64,000 nucleotides of DNA, from the NCBI RefSeq assembly GCF_000016325.1, contig NC_009436.1, forward strand, positions 496,001 through 560,000, written 5' to 3'. Source of the DNA: Enterobacter sp. 638. Its GTDB lineage: Bacteria; Pseudomonadota; Gammaproteobacteria; Enterobacterales; Enterobacteriaceae. A program made the position numbers and the translations under genes. Below are positions 55,121 to 63,430 of the stretch, piece after piece. The notes beneath the pieces are model-generated. The model saw nothing but the letters and a program-made list of their open reading frames with translations. It was not told where the DNA came from and did not search any database. Positions within the stretch are counted from its first letter, which is position 1. Each line of letters starts with the position of its first letter.

Positions 55121-55933
55121 TCAGAGGTCCCAAATCATCTCATGCTGCGCCATCGAAAACGGTTGATATCCACTCTCAGTGAAAAGAGACGCCAGATGAC
55201 CCGGCACCGCGACGGGGGTAAAAAGCCCCGAATAGCGGCTATTAAGTTCCTGGAGCATTCGGCGCGCATTGCCCTGGCCTCGCATCACCGGCTCAACAAA
55301 CAGAAAGCGCAATTGTGGCGCAGGGGTCTGCGTGGTGATAGCGGCCCAGGTTCCGGCATTGTCCGTCAAAATCACGCTCGGAAGAACGCTCAACATCTGA
55401 GGATTAAGCAGCCAGGGCGTGGATTCAGACGGTGCGCGAAATACGGCGCGCAGCAGCGCGTCGGGTGTGGCAGCAAAGAGTTCATCCACGGGCGCATTTG
55501 GCGTTTCGGCACTTTTAAAACCATTCAGACCCTGCGTGATGCGAAATCCCAACGACTGATACAGCGCAACGGCAGCCGTGTTTTCCGCAATCACCTCCAG
55601 GTAAAACCGCCCAACGCCGCGCGTTTTGAGTGCATCAAACAGGGGCGCGAGCATCAATTTCGCCAGCCCTTTTCCGCGAAATGCAGGGCTAATCGCAAAT
55701 GCAGCCAGCCGCGCCGTGTTGGCGCGACGCGTAATGATCGCGATTGCCGCCGGTTCGCCATTTACCTTCCATACGCAGGAATCCTCCATGCTCATCCCTT
55801 CGGCCCGAAAGCGCAGCGCAAACGCGTCTGGCGTGAGCGATACCGGCACAAAATAGTCCTCAAAGCAGCGCCCAAGAATGTCGGTAAGTTCTGCAAAACT
55901 GAAGTGAAGCGCGCTAACGGCGGTCAGTCCCAT
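55121..55933 (-). CDS. GNAT-family N-acetyltransferase
   Basis: 270 residues from ATG 55933 (AGGGA upstream); a TTG-initiated form from 55963 is less likely. The first half has the acetyl-CoA pattern LAAFAISPAFRGKGLAKLMLAPLFDAL, then FYLEVIAENTAAVALYQSLGF. The second half has a weaker GNAT-like repeat (LRFLFVEPVMRGQGNARRMLQEL), so it may be a double GNAT protein. Substrate unknown. Confidence 0.82.
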   Translation of the reverse strand: MGLTAVSALHFSFAELTDILGRCFEDYFVPVSLTPDAFALRFRAEGMSMEDSCVWKVNGEPAAIAIITRRANTARLAAFAISPAFRGKGLAKLMLAPLFDALKTRGVGRFYLEVIAENTAAVALYQSLGFRITQGLNGFKSAETPNAPVDELFAATPDALLRAVFRAPSESTPWLLNPQMLSVLPSVILTDNAGTWAAITTQTPAPQLRFLFVEPVMRGQGNARRMLQELNSRYSGLFTPVAVPGHLASLFTESGYQPFSMAQHEMIWDL

Positions 55934-55976
55934 GGCGAGTGTCCCTGCGTGATTGGTGGACAATCAGTGTAGCGGA

Positions 55977-56363
55977 TTACTCGCCAACCAGCTCGATCCG
56001 GTTACCGTCTGGGTCCGCGATAACTGCCTCATAATAGCCATCACCGGTCATGCGCGGGGCGCTTAACAATGTGCCGCCCTGACGGGCGTTTTCCGCCATG
56101 CGATCGACATCCGCTTTGCCACCCACGTTGACGGCAATATGCGCCCAGCCGACATATTCCGCAGCCGAGGGCGCGTCGGCAAGTTCCGGTAACGCCATTA
56201 ACTCAATCGTTGGGCCGCCACTCAGCGTTATAAAATGCGATTCAAACCCAGGCCGATTTTTGCTGACGTAACGCTCGTTACGTTGACCGGCAAAAACCGT
56301 TTCCCAGAACGTAACCTGCGCATCCAGATGGCGCGTCCAGAGTGCGACGTGTGCAATGTTCAT
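55977..56363 (-). CDS. VOC-family (glyoxalase/bleomycin-resistance-like) protein
   Basis: 128 residues with two beta-alpha-beta modules: MNIAHVALWTRHLDAQVTFWETVF and VGWAHIAVNVGGKADVDRM, ending YYEAVIADPDGNRIELVGE. Metal ligands typical of the family (His5, Glu, His, Glu near the end) are present. Often labelled lactoylglutathione-lyase-like; substrate unknown. It begins 2 bp after a small upstream frame. Confidence 0.88.
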   Translation of the reverse strand: MNIAHVALWTRHLDAQVTFWETVFAGQRNERYVSKNRPGFESHFITLSGGPTIELMALPELADAPSAAEYVGWAHIAVNVGGKADVDRMAENARQGGTLLSAPRMTGDGYYEAVIADPDGNRIELVGE

Positions 56364-56365
56364 AT

Positions 56366-56533
56366 TTACCCTCGTTGTTTGCTGTTAACCGTGGAGTGGC
56401 GATCGACCAGGCGGGCGGGCAGCTCTTCCTGCTGCACTTTCGCGCGCGATCGTTCTGCCTGAAGGGGCTGAAACCAGAAACCATCGTTGGGCTTGCTGGC
56501 GACGATTTGCGGAGGCTGATGAGTCAGTTTCAT
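56366..56533 (-). CDS. Small protein of unknown function upstream of the VOC gene
   Basis: 55 codons, MKLTHQPPQIVASKPNDGFWFQ..., with GGGAG seven nt before the ATG and its stop 2 bp before the VOC start. The arrangement suggests translational coupling. No motif; basic and Gln/Arg-rich. It could be a real small protein or a leader. Confidence 0.5.
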   Translation of the reverse strand: MKLTHQPPQIVASKPNDGFWFQPLQAERSRAKVQQEELPARLVDRHSTVNSKQRG

Positions 56534-56618
56534 ACTGAAACTCCCGTTGATTGACAGGCCGGGCGTCATGCAACATTATGCGCATTGATGCTCGATTTAG
56601 ATTTTAACAGGATTAATT

Positions 56619-57389
56619 ATGCTCGATTATGCTGCTTTTCCGGAACAACGGCAAGATCGGATCCGCGCGATCCTTCAGGATAACGGCAGAGTGGTCTGCG
56701 CCGAACTGGCGACGCAAATGAAAGTGTCAGAACATACGATTCGCCGTGATTTACATGAACTTAGCAAAGAAGGCATTTGCAAAAAAGTCTACGGCGGCGC
56801 GGTGCTCCAGCTGCCGGATGCCGGAAATTTCTTTAGTCGTGAGCAGAAAAATAGCGCAAAAAAAGACACAATCGCGCAGAAAGCGGCGACATTTATCAAG
56901 CCGGGGAGTTGTATTTTTATCGACACCGGCACGACCAATCTCGCGCTGGCGAAGGCGATTCCTGCCGATCTTAGCGTAACGATCGTGACCAATTCACCAG
57001 CGATTGCGACGGAACTGCTGCGTCATCCACAGTGCGAAGTGATCATGACTGGCGGACAGATCCAGCGTGCCTCTGGCGGAGCGGTGTGCGCGACGGCGGC
57101 GAGTCAGATCCAGGGGATTATTTTTGATCAGGCGTTTATTGGCGGCTGCGCAATGGATCCGGAAACGGGTCTGACCGGCTTTGATTTTGCCGACTGTGAG
57201 TTCAAGAAAACGGTCATCGCACAGAGCAGCCAGACGCTGGTGGCGCTGACGACAGATAAAATCCCCGGCGTGGCGCGCTTTGTGGTGGCGAAAAGCAGCG
57301 ACATTGACGTGCTGATCGTCGAAGCGAGCATGGACAAAGCGGTTTTAGACGCGTTTGCGACTCAGGATGTTCGCATTGTGTGCGCCTGA
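56619..57389 (+). CDS. DeoR-family transcriptional regulator
   Basis: 256 residues: DeoR helix-turn-helix at about 10-60 (RQDRIRAILQDNGRVVCAELATQMKVSEHTIRRDLHELSKEG), then the sugar-phosphate-sensing ISOCOT domain with IDTGTTNLALAKAIP, VTNSPAIATEL and MTGGQIQRASGG. It resembles GlpR-type regulators; effector unknown. It is divergent from the VOC operon and 64 bp upstream of the ClpP-like gene, its possible targets. Confidence 0.9.
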   Translation: MLDYAAFPEQRQDRIRAILQDNGRVVCAELATQMKVSEHTIRRDLHELSKEGICKKVYGGAVLQLPDAGNFFSREQKNSAKKDTIAQKAATFIKPGSCIFIDTGTTNLALAKAIPADLSVTIVTNSPAIATELLRHPQCEVIMTGGQIQRASGGAVCATAASQIQGIIFDQAFIGGCAMDPETGLTGFDFADCEFKKTVIAQSSQTLVALTTDKIPGVARFVVAKSSDIDVLIVEASMDKAVLDAFATQDVRIVCA

Positions 57390-57453
57390 GGACTTTGACA
57401 GGCAAAACAGGCTACACTCTGATTTTGAGCGCTAAGAGCCGAGGATAAGAACA

Positions 57454-58059
57454 ATGCACTACTCACAGAAAGATCGCGATAACACGGATAAAGCAGAAGG
57501 CAAAAACGGCGCGGGCGCTTTGCAGCAAAAGCTGCTCGAGTCACGTTCGATTATTATTTCCGGCGAAATTGACCAGGCGCTGGCGGAAAAAGTGATCACC
57601 CAGATGATCCTGCTGCAAAGCGTCAGCAACGATCCGATCAAGCTTTACATCAACAGCCAGGGCGGCCACGTTGAAGCGGGCGACACCATCCACGACTTCA
57701 TCAAATTTATCCGCCCGGACGTACATGTCATCGGCACTGGTTGGGTCGCGAGCGCGGGGATCACCATCTTCCTGGCGGCGAAAAAAGAGCACCGTTACGC
57801 GCTGCCAAACACCCGCTTTATGATCCATCAGCCGCTGGGTGGCGTGCGCGGTCAGGCGACGGATATTGAAATCGAAGCGCGCGAAATCATCCGCATGCTG
57901 GAGCGCGTGAACAAACTGATTGCTGACGCGACCGGCCAGCCGCTAGAAAAAGTGAAAAAAGACACGGACCGTAACTTCTGGATGTCCCCTGGGGAGGCGC
58001 TGGACTACGGCATCGTGGGTAAAATCATCACCCATTATGATGATTTAAAACTGGATTAA
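57454..58059 (+). CDS. ClpP-like protease subunit with altered triad
   Basis: 201-residue ClpP paralogue: ISGEIDQALAEKVITQMILL, INSQGGHVEAGDTIHDFIKF, the nucleophile Ser100 in GWVASAGITIF, and His125 in RFMIHQPLGG. The third catalytic residue, Asp of DTERD in E. coli ClpP, aligns with Asn174 (DTDRN). SPGG of the canonical enzyme reads SQGG. No Clp chaperone is nearby and it is not in the tig-clpX cluster, so this is an accessory form. It may be inactive, slow, or a regulatory partner of ClpP. GAGGA upstream of the ATG. Confidence 0.88.
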   Translation: MHYSQKDRDNTDKAEGKNGAGALQQKLLESRSIIISGEIDQALAEKVITQMILLQSVSNDPIKLYINSQGGHVEAGDTIHDFIKFIRPDVHVIGTGWVASAGITIFLAAKKEHRYALPNTRFMIHQPLGGVRGQATDIEIEAREIIRMLERVNKLIADATGQPLEKVKKDTDRNFWMSPGEALDYGIVGKIITHYDDLKLD

Positions 58060-58067
58060 TCGTCCCC

Positions 58068-58094
58068 GTTAGCGCCCGTTTTTCGGGCGCTAAC
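58068..58094. terminator. Hairpin between convergent genes
   Basis: GTTAGCGCCCG-TTTTT-CGGGCGCTAAC, 11-bp perfect arms, between the clpP-like gene and the convergent small gene, overlapping the stop of the latter. Probable shared terminator although the T tail is poor. Confidence 0.65.
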
Positions 58095-58386
58095 GCACGT
58101 CAAACACCACGGCCATCCAGTTCGTTCGGGTATTTTCTGGAAACGCCGGATAAGGATCGAGCTGCGTACACGCCCCCGCCCAAATATAGGTATCCTCGTC
58201 GATGCGATACCAGTGCGCATTGCCTTCCACCGCGTCGCCCACGACCGCTCCCTGAACAACCACCTGACTTCCGACGAACAACTCACGCGCGACAGGTGAG
58301 AAAATCGACGGACTTTCTTTACGCGCATACACACTCATCAGGGTTTTTACGTTGCCTGTGACAGGAAGTTCGGTGAAGGGGCGCAT
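58090..58386 (-). CDS. Small SH3-like domain protein
   Basis: 98 residues from ATG 58386 (GAGG seven nt upstream). The stretch VYARKESPSIFSPVARELFVGSQVVVQGAVVGDAVEGNAHWYRIDEDTYIWAGACTQLDP looks like a bacterial SH3 fold, as in cell-wall or peptidase-associated proteins. No signal peptide. Function unknown. Confidence 0.7.
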   Translation of the reverse strand: MRPFTELPVTGNVKTLMSVYARKESPSIFSPVARELFVGSQVVVQGAVVGDAVEGNAHWYRIDEDTYIWAGACTQLDPYPAFPENTRTNWMAVVFDVR

Positions 58387-58590
58387 ATCTGACCTCATCA
58401 AAACACTCTCTTATTAATTAACGATATAAGTCGCAGTGAATCAGGCGCTCACGATAAAGAATGAAACTGTCACGGTGTGTCATGCGAATGGCTGAAGATG
58501 AGCTTTTCGCGGCCACTTGACCCACGACAAGGCAGCTCAACGCCGGCTCTTTCATAATCGCGCCTGTCTCTCATCTCACTGGTGCTTTCC

Positions 58591-59712
58591 ATGGCGTATC
58601 AACTGAATCTCAACTGGCCAGAATTCCTCGAAAAATACTGGCAAAAACAACCCGTTGTGCTGAAAAATGCCTTCCCGAATTTTATCGATCCGATCACGCC
58701 AGACGAGCTGGCAGGGCTGGCGATGGAGCCAGAGGTGGATAGCCGTCTGGTGACCCATTTCAATAATCAATGGCAGGCCAGCAACGGGCCGTTCGAGCAT
58801 TTTGATGGTCTCGGTGAAAACGGCTGGTCGCTGCTGGCGCAGGCGGTTAACCACTGGCATATGCCGTCCGCCGAGCTGGTGCGTCCGTTCCGCGTGCTGC
58901 CAGACTGGCGTCTGGACGATCTGATGATCTCGTATTCCGTGCCCGGCGGTGGCGTGGGCCCGCACATTGATCAATACGACGTGTTTATCATTCAGGGGAT
59001 GGGGAGCCGTCGCTGGCGCGTGGGTGACAAGCTGCCGATGCGTCAGTTCTGCCCGCATCCGGCGCTGCTGCACGTCGATCCTTTTACGCCGATCATCGAT
59101 GAAGATCTGGAGCCGGGCGATATTCTGTATATTCCGCCAGGATTCCCGCACGACGGCTTTACCCATGAAACTGCGCTAAACTATTCCGTTGGTTTCCGTG
59201 GGCCGAACGGTCGCGATCTGATCAGCAGCTTTGCAGATTACGCGCTGGAAAACGATCTGGGCGGCGAGCATTACAGCGATCCGGATCTGACCTGCCGCGA
59301 GCATCCTGGCCGCATCGAACAGTACGAACTCGATCGCCTGCGCAGCATGATGATCGAGATGATCAGCCAGCCGAAAGATTTCAAAAAATGGTTCGGGAGT
59401 TTTGTCTCTACGCCGCGCCATGAGCTGGATATCGCCGCGGCGGAACCTGCCTATGAGCCAGAAGAGGTGCTGGACGCGTTAATGGGCGGCGAAACGCTGT
59501 GCCGTTTGAGCGGCCTGCGCGTGCTGAACATCGGCGACAGTTTCTTTATCAACAGCGAACAGCTCGAAACCGTGGATGCAAAAGCCGCCGACGTGCTGTG
59601 CCGTTACACCGAGTTTGGCCAGGCTGAACTCGGTGACGCACTGCAAAACCCGGCGTTTATCGAAGAATTGACCGGCCTGATTAACCAGGGCTACTGGTAT
59701 TTCGACGAGTAA
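58591..59712 (+). CDS. RoxA/YcfD-like JmjC 2-oxoglutarate oxygenase
   Basis: 373 residues, like E. coli RoxA, which hydroxylates Arg81 of ribosomal protein L16. Iron ligands His125, Asp127 (GPHIDQYDV) and His187 (GFPHDGF), then LNYSVGFRGPN. The C-terminal winged-helix part is also present. roxA proper normally lies beside phoPQ; this location and the sequence divergence (conserved N-terminal half, variable C-terminal third) suggest a paralogue. It may have another substrate. Start ATG 58591. Confidence 0.82.
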   Translation: MAYQLNLNWPEFLEKYWQKQPVVLKNAFPNFIDPITPDELAGLAMEPEVDSRLVTHFNNQWQASNGPFEHFDGLGENGWSLLAQAVNHWHMPSAELVRPFRVLPDWRLDDLMISYSVPGGGVGPHIDQYDVFIIQGMGSRRWRVGDKLPMRQFCPHPALLHVDPFTPIIDEDLEPGDILYIPPGFPHDGFTHETALNYSVGFRGPNGRDLISSFADYALENDLGGEHYSDPDLTCREHPGRIEQYELDRLRSMMIEMISQPKDFKKWFGSFVSTPRHELDIAAAEPAYEPEEVLDALMGGETLCRLSGLRVLNIGDSFFINSEQLETVDAKAADVLCRYTEFGQAELGDALQNPAFIEELTGLINQGYWYFDE

Positions 59713-59798
59713 GCAGCCTCGCTAAACATGCGACGGCGTAGCGTTTGCGCCGTCGCAATGATAAGGTTTCACCGTCTTCCGCCCACGCAAACGCCACT

Positions 59799-60773
59799 AT
59801 GAATCTTGCCTCGTCCTCATATCCGTCCAATAAACGCTTGTTTTGCGTGGAAGACTTTATTGGTTTTGGCGAGCGCTACGGCATTGATTATCACTTTCCG
59901 CGCCTCAACGAGGCGACCGGCCATAACAGCCCGGTGCTGCATGGCGACGTCGAAGAGATGACCCTTTCCTCCGGTATTTCGTTAACCCATTCCGATGTGC
60001 GCGTGCTTCAGCCCTATGAAACCACCTCCCGCCACAGCAGCCCGCTGTATATGCTGGTGGTGCTGGAAGGGTGCGTGACGTTGACGCTGAACGGTGAAGA
60101 ATATCAGGTGCGATCCGGGATGGCGTTCAGTTCACGTTTGAGCGAGCAGCAGGTGATGAGTGCGCGCCACGACGCCGATAGCACGTTGAAAACGCTCTCT
60201 TTTGGCGTCTATCCAAACGATGCTGAGCGCGAGAGTTTGCTGGAATCGCTGCTTCAGGAATGGCAGTGTCTGCACGCGCCGACGTTTGTCTGGCAGGTTC
60301 CGGGCTTTGTGCTGATGGGGATTCAGCATGCGCAGCAGCAGGGTTTAAGTGCGCTATCGCGCAAGCTGCTGCTGGAAGGGCTGATGTATCAGTTGCTCGG
60401 TCACGGTTTGCACCAGCGCCAGCAGCAGGTGAGCTGTCGTGCATTGCCGATGGGCGGTGAACGTGCGCGTCTGGAACATATCCGGCAGATGCTGGAACAG
60501 TCACCGGAACAGGAATTCACGCTCGCGCATCTGGCGGCTCAGGCGGCGATGAGCCCAAGCAGCCTACGCAGTAAATTCCGCCAGGCATATGGCTGCACGG
60601 TATTTGATTATCTGCGCGATTGCCGTCTTGAACTGGCGCGCCGTTATCTGCTGGAAGGCCACAGCGTTCAGCAGGCGGCGTGGATGTCCGGCTATCAGCA
60701 CGCGACCAATTTCTCCACGGCGTTTCGTCGTCGTTACGGCATCTCCCCCGGCGATCTTCGCCAGCGCGGCTAA
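59799..60773 (+). CDS. AraC-family regulator next to foxA
   Basis: 324 residues. Cupin-like sensor part (SPLYMLVVLEGCVTLTLNGEEYQVRSGMAF) and a C-terminal pair of helix-turn-helix units (FTLAHLAAQAAMSPSSLRSKFRQAYGCTVFDYLRDCRLELARRYLLEGHSVQQAAWMSGYQHATNFSTAFRRRYG). It is built like PchR-type activators that sense siderophores and turn on the neighbouring receptor gene. Start at ATG 59799; no strong ribosome site, so a non-ATG upstream start is possible. Confidence 0.85.
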   Translation: MNLASSSYPSNKRLFCVEDFIGFGERYGIDYHFPRLNEATGHNSPVLHGDVEEMTLSSGISLTHSDVRVLQPYETTSRHSSPLYMLVVLEGCVTLTLNGEEYQVRSGMAFSSRLSEQQVMSARHDADSTLKTLSFGVYPNDAERESLLESLLQEWQCLHAPTFVWQVPGFVLMGIQHAQQQGLSALSRKLLLEGLMYQLLGHGLHQRQQQVSCRALPMGGERARLEHIRQMLEQSPEQEFTLAHLAAQAAMSPSSLRSKFRQAYGCTVFDYLRDCRLELARRYLLEGHSVQQAAWMSGYQHATNFSTAFRRRYGISPGDLRQRG

Positions 60774-60869
60774 CGCACTTTTCCCTTTCGCGCGAATGCA
60801 TCGCGTGCGGTTTGTCATTGCGCATACGTAACCTGGCGCTGCGCATAGCTGTTTGCGATCTCAAAAAGG

Positions 60870-60892
60870 TAATAATTCTTATTAACAATAAG
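60870..60892 (+). promoter_or_regulatory. Fur-box-like site before foxA
   Basis: TAATAATTCTTATTAACAATAAG has the AT-rich interrupted palindrome of Fur sites (ATAAT/ATTA pattern) 20 bp upstream of the foxA start. Iron repression of a siderophore receptor is expected. Confidence 0.6.
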
Positions 60893-60912
60893 AAATGCCT
60901 TTGGAGATTTTC

Positions 60913-63003
60913 ATGTTCGCTCATTCACGGCTGGCTTTGCTGATAGGTTGCGTTACCGGGAGCGTCGCGTTCCCTTTGCTGGCGCAGGATGCGCAAAAAA
61001 CCGAAACCGTTGTAGTCACTTCGCAAATGCAAAGTGGCGCGACCAAACTCGAAACGCCCGATATCGAAACCCCGCAGGCGGTGTCGATTATCACGCGCGA
61101 GCAGTTCGAAGAGCAGGGCGCAACCAGCGTGCGTCAGGCGGTGAGCTATACGCCGGGCGTTTACAGCAATCAGATTGGCGCATCGAATCGTTTTGATTAC
61201 ATCGTCCTGCGCGGTTTTTCCGACGGTAGCCTCGATAATATCTATCTCGACGGCCTGAAAATGATGGGCGACACCAACTCCCACAGCTCGCTGGTAGTTG
61301 ACCCATGGTTCCTGGAAAATATTGAAGTGGTGCGCGGTCCGGCTTCTGTGCTGTATGGCCGTTCATCGCCGGGCGGCATCGTGGCGCTCACCTCACGCAA
61401 ACCGTCGTTTGATCCGGGCGGCGAGATCAAACTGTTCGCCGGGAATAACAACCAGCGCGGCGCGATGTTCGACGTTACCGGCCCGCTGGACGATAACGAC
61501 CGCGTGGCAGTGCGCCTGAGCGGCATGACGCGTTACGCCGATTCGCAGTTCGATCCGCTGAAAGAAGAACGCTACGCGCTGATGCCAAGCCTCACCTGGC
61601 GCATCACCGATAACACACGTCTGGATCTGATGGCCTATTTGCACCGCGATCCTGAAGGCGGCAGCCACTCCGGTTTACCGTATGACGGCACGGTTGCTTC
61701 CCATAACGGTAAGAAAATTTCTAATACGTTCTTTGAAGGTGAGGACGATTACGACAAATACGATCGCCGCGAGAACATGGTGGGCTACAACATTGAACAC
61801 ATGTTCGATAACGGCTGGTCTGTGCGTCAGAAACTGCGCTATCTGCACACCAAAGTTGAGCTGAATCAGGTGTATGCCGCGGGTTGGCTGAATGACACTG
61901 AGCTGAACCGGGGGTATTCCGGTTCTGGCGAGAAAATGGATGCCATCACGCTGGATAACCAGGTCGACGGCAGCTTTGATACCTGGGCGGTCAATCACCG
62001 CGTGCTGATCGGCATGGATTATCAGGATCGCAGCAACAATACCACCGGTTACTACGGTGGCTTCCCGGCGATTGATGCGTTCCATCCGGTGTACGGCGCG
62101 AACCCGGACTACATCACGATGTACGGCCAGGAGAAACACAAGCTGCGCCAGACGGGCTATTACCTGCAGGATCAGATGTCCATCGATCGCTGGCGTTTAA
62201 CGCTCGGCGGGCGTTACGACCAGGTGAGCGTCTCGAACATTGATAAGCTGAATAATACCCGCAGCGATCTGGATAAGAACAATTTCAGTAGCCGTGCGGC
62301 GCTGTTATACCTCTTCGATAACGGTGTTGCGCCGTACATCAGCTATTCCACGGCCTTTACTCCAACCAGTTTTGCCGACGAGAACGGCCAAATTCTGGAC
62401 CCAATGAAGGGCAAGCAGTGGGAAGCGGGTGTGAAATATGAGCCGGAAGGGATGAACAGCCAGTTCAGCGCGTCGGTGTTCCGCATCAATCAGAAAAATA
62501 TCGCTACTAAAGAGGAGCCGACCGATCCGTATCGTTCTATCGGCGAAATCGAATCCGAAGGCGTAGAACTTGAGGCGATTGGTCAGCTGACTGACAGCCT
62601 GCGTATGCAGGCGGCGTATACTTACACCGATATTCGCTACAAGAAAAGCAGCCCGGAAGAAGAGGGCAAGCGCGCGGTGTACGCCCCACGCAATATGGCA
62701 AGCGCGTGGCTGAGTTACGATGTCAAAACCGGTCCGCTGGACGGCTTGACCATTGGGTCCGGCGTGCGTTACGTGAACGGCGTGACCAGCGATCGCCAGA
62801 ACACGCACACGCTCCCGTCTTATACGCTGGTGGATATGGCGGTGGGCTACGATCTGTCGAAGGTCGGGCTGACGGGCGTGAGCGCGCAGCTTAACGTCAA
62901 TAACCTGACCGACGAAAGCTACGTGGCGGCGTGTAACTCGCTCTCCTATTGCTACTTTGGTGCCGAGCGCAGCATCGTCGGCAGTGTATCGTGGAAGTTC
63001 TGA
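60913..63003 (+). CDS. foxA: TonB-dependent ferrioxamine-type siderophore receptor FoxA
   Basis: 696-residue outer-membrane receptor. Signal peptide (FAHSRLALLIGCVTGSVAFPLLA), TonB box ETVVVTS, plug domain (TPQAVSIITREQFEEQGATSVRQAVSYTPGVYS, VRGPASVLYGRSSPGGIV), and a 22-strand barrel ending in FGAERSIVGSVSWKF. The length and beginning fit Salmonella FoxA, which imports ferrioxamines B, E and G. ATG 60913 with GGAG upstream is chosen over 60895. Adjacent AraC regulator and Fur-like site fit iron control. Confidence 0.9.
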   Translation: MFAHSRLALLIGCVTGSVAFPLLAQDAQKTETVVVTSQMQSGATKLETPDIETPQAVSIITREQFEEQGATSVRQAVSYTPGVYSNQIGASNRFDYIVLRGFSDGSLDNIYLDGLKMMGDTNSHSSLVVDPWFLENIEVVRGPASVLYGRSSPGGIVALTSRKPSFDPGGEIKLFAGNNNQRGAMFDVTGPLDDNDRVAVRLSGMTRYADSQFDPLKEERYALMPSLTWRITDNTRLDLMAYLHRDPEGGSHSGLPYDGTVASHNGKKISNTFFEGEDDYDKYDRRENMVGYNIEHMFDNGWSVRQKLRYLHTKVELNQVYAAGWLNDTELNRGYSGSGEKMDAITLDNQVDGSFDTWAVNHRVLIGMDYQDRSNNTTGYYGGFPAIDAFHPVYGANPDYITMYGQEKHKLRQTGYYLQDQMSIDRWRLTLGGRYDQVSVSNIDKLNNTRSDLDKNNFSSRAALLYLFDNGVAPYISYSTAFTPTSFADENGQILDPMKGKQWEAGVKYEPEGMNSQFSASVFRINQKNIATKEEPTDPYRSIGEIESEGVELEAIGQLTDSLRMQAAYTYTDIRYKKSSPEEEGKRAVYAPRNMASAWLSYDVKTGPLDGLTIGSGVRYVNGVTSDRQNTHTLPSYTLVDMAVGYDLSKVGLTGVSAQLNVNNLTDESYVAACNSLSYCYFGAERSIVGSVSWKF

Positions 63004-63039
63004 TTATGTTTACACGCTTTGTTATCAGCGTGAATGGTG

Positions 63040-63322
63040 CTTCGAGGGATGCAGAAATAAAAGCGATAACCCGTCCGGCTGTAAATCGCCGAGGTGTTTC
63101 CTGAAGGCCGGGGCGAGGCGCATGGATGCGCCGAGAGGGCGCGACTTACAGGGACGTTTCATCGCGCCCGACCCGAAAGCCGTAAGGAATAAGCTGAGGG
63201 CACCGCGTAGCGGCGATTTTCTTGCCGGGAGCCCGGGGCGCTGGGGCGGTGGCGATTGAGCCGCCCCAGCACGTTCACCGGTAACGTATTGAAAGAGCAG
63301 CAATAATCATAAAGTGAACGGA
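63040..63322 (-). repeat. Copy C (diverged) of the ~270-bp structured repeat
   Basis: Shares layout and patches of sequence with copy B: ACAGGGACGT, CGATTT-TCTTGCCGGG, ACCGCGTAGC, a strong hairpin (CTGGGGCGG...CCGCCCCAG), CACGTTCAC-GGTAACG, and GTGAACGG at the end. The hairpin stem sequence is different but still pairs, which suggests that structure is conserved. No gene in it. Confidence 0.6.
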
Positions 63323-63348
63323 AAAACCTCTACAGCCGCATATTCCCC

Positions 63349-63392
63349 TCACCCCCAGCCCTCTCCCCAAAGTGGAGAGGGGGGGCCGACTG
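63349..63392. repeat. Palindromic intergenic element, single copy
   Basis: CCCCTCACCCCCAGCCCTCTCCCC-AAAGT-GGAGAGGG, the same element as at 2603-2798, here in the opposite orientation and single. Confidence 0.75.
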
Positions 63393-63430
63393 TGCCGATT
63401 AACGGCTAAGCCAAGAGCGGCAAGCCGCTA

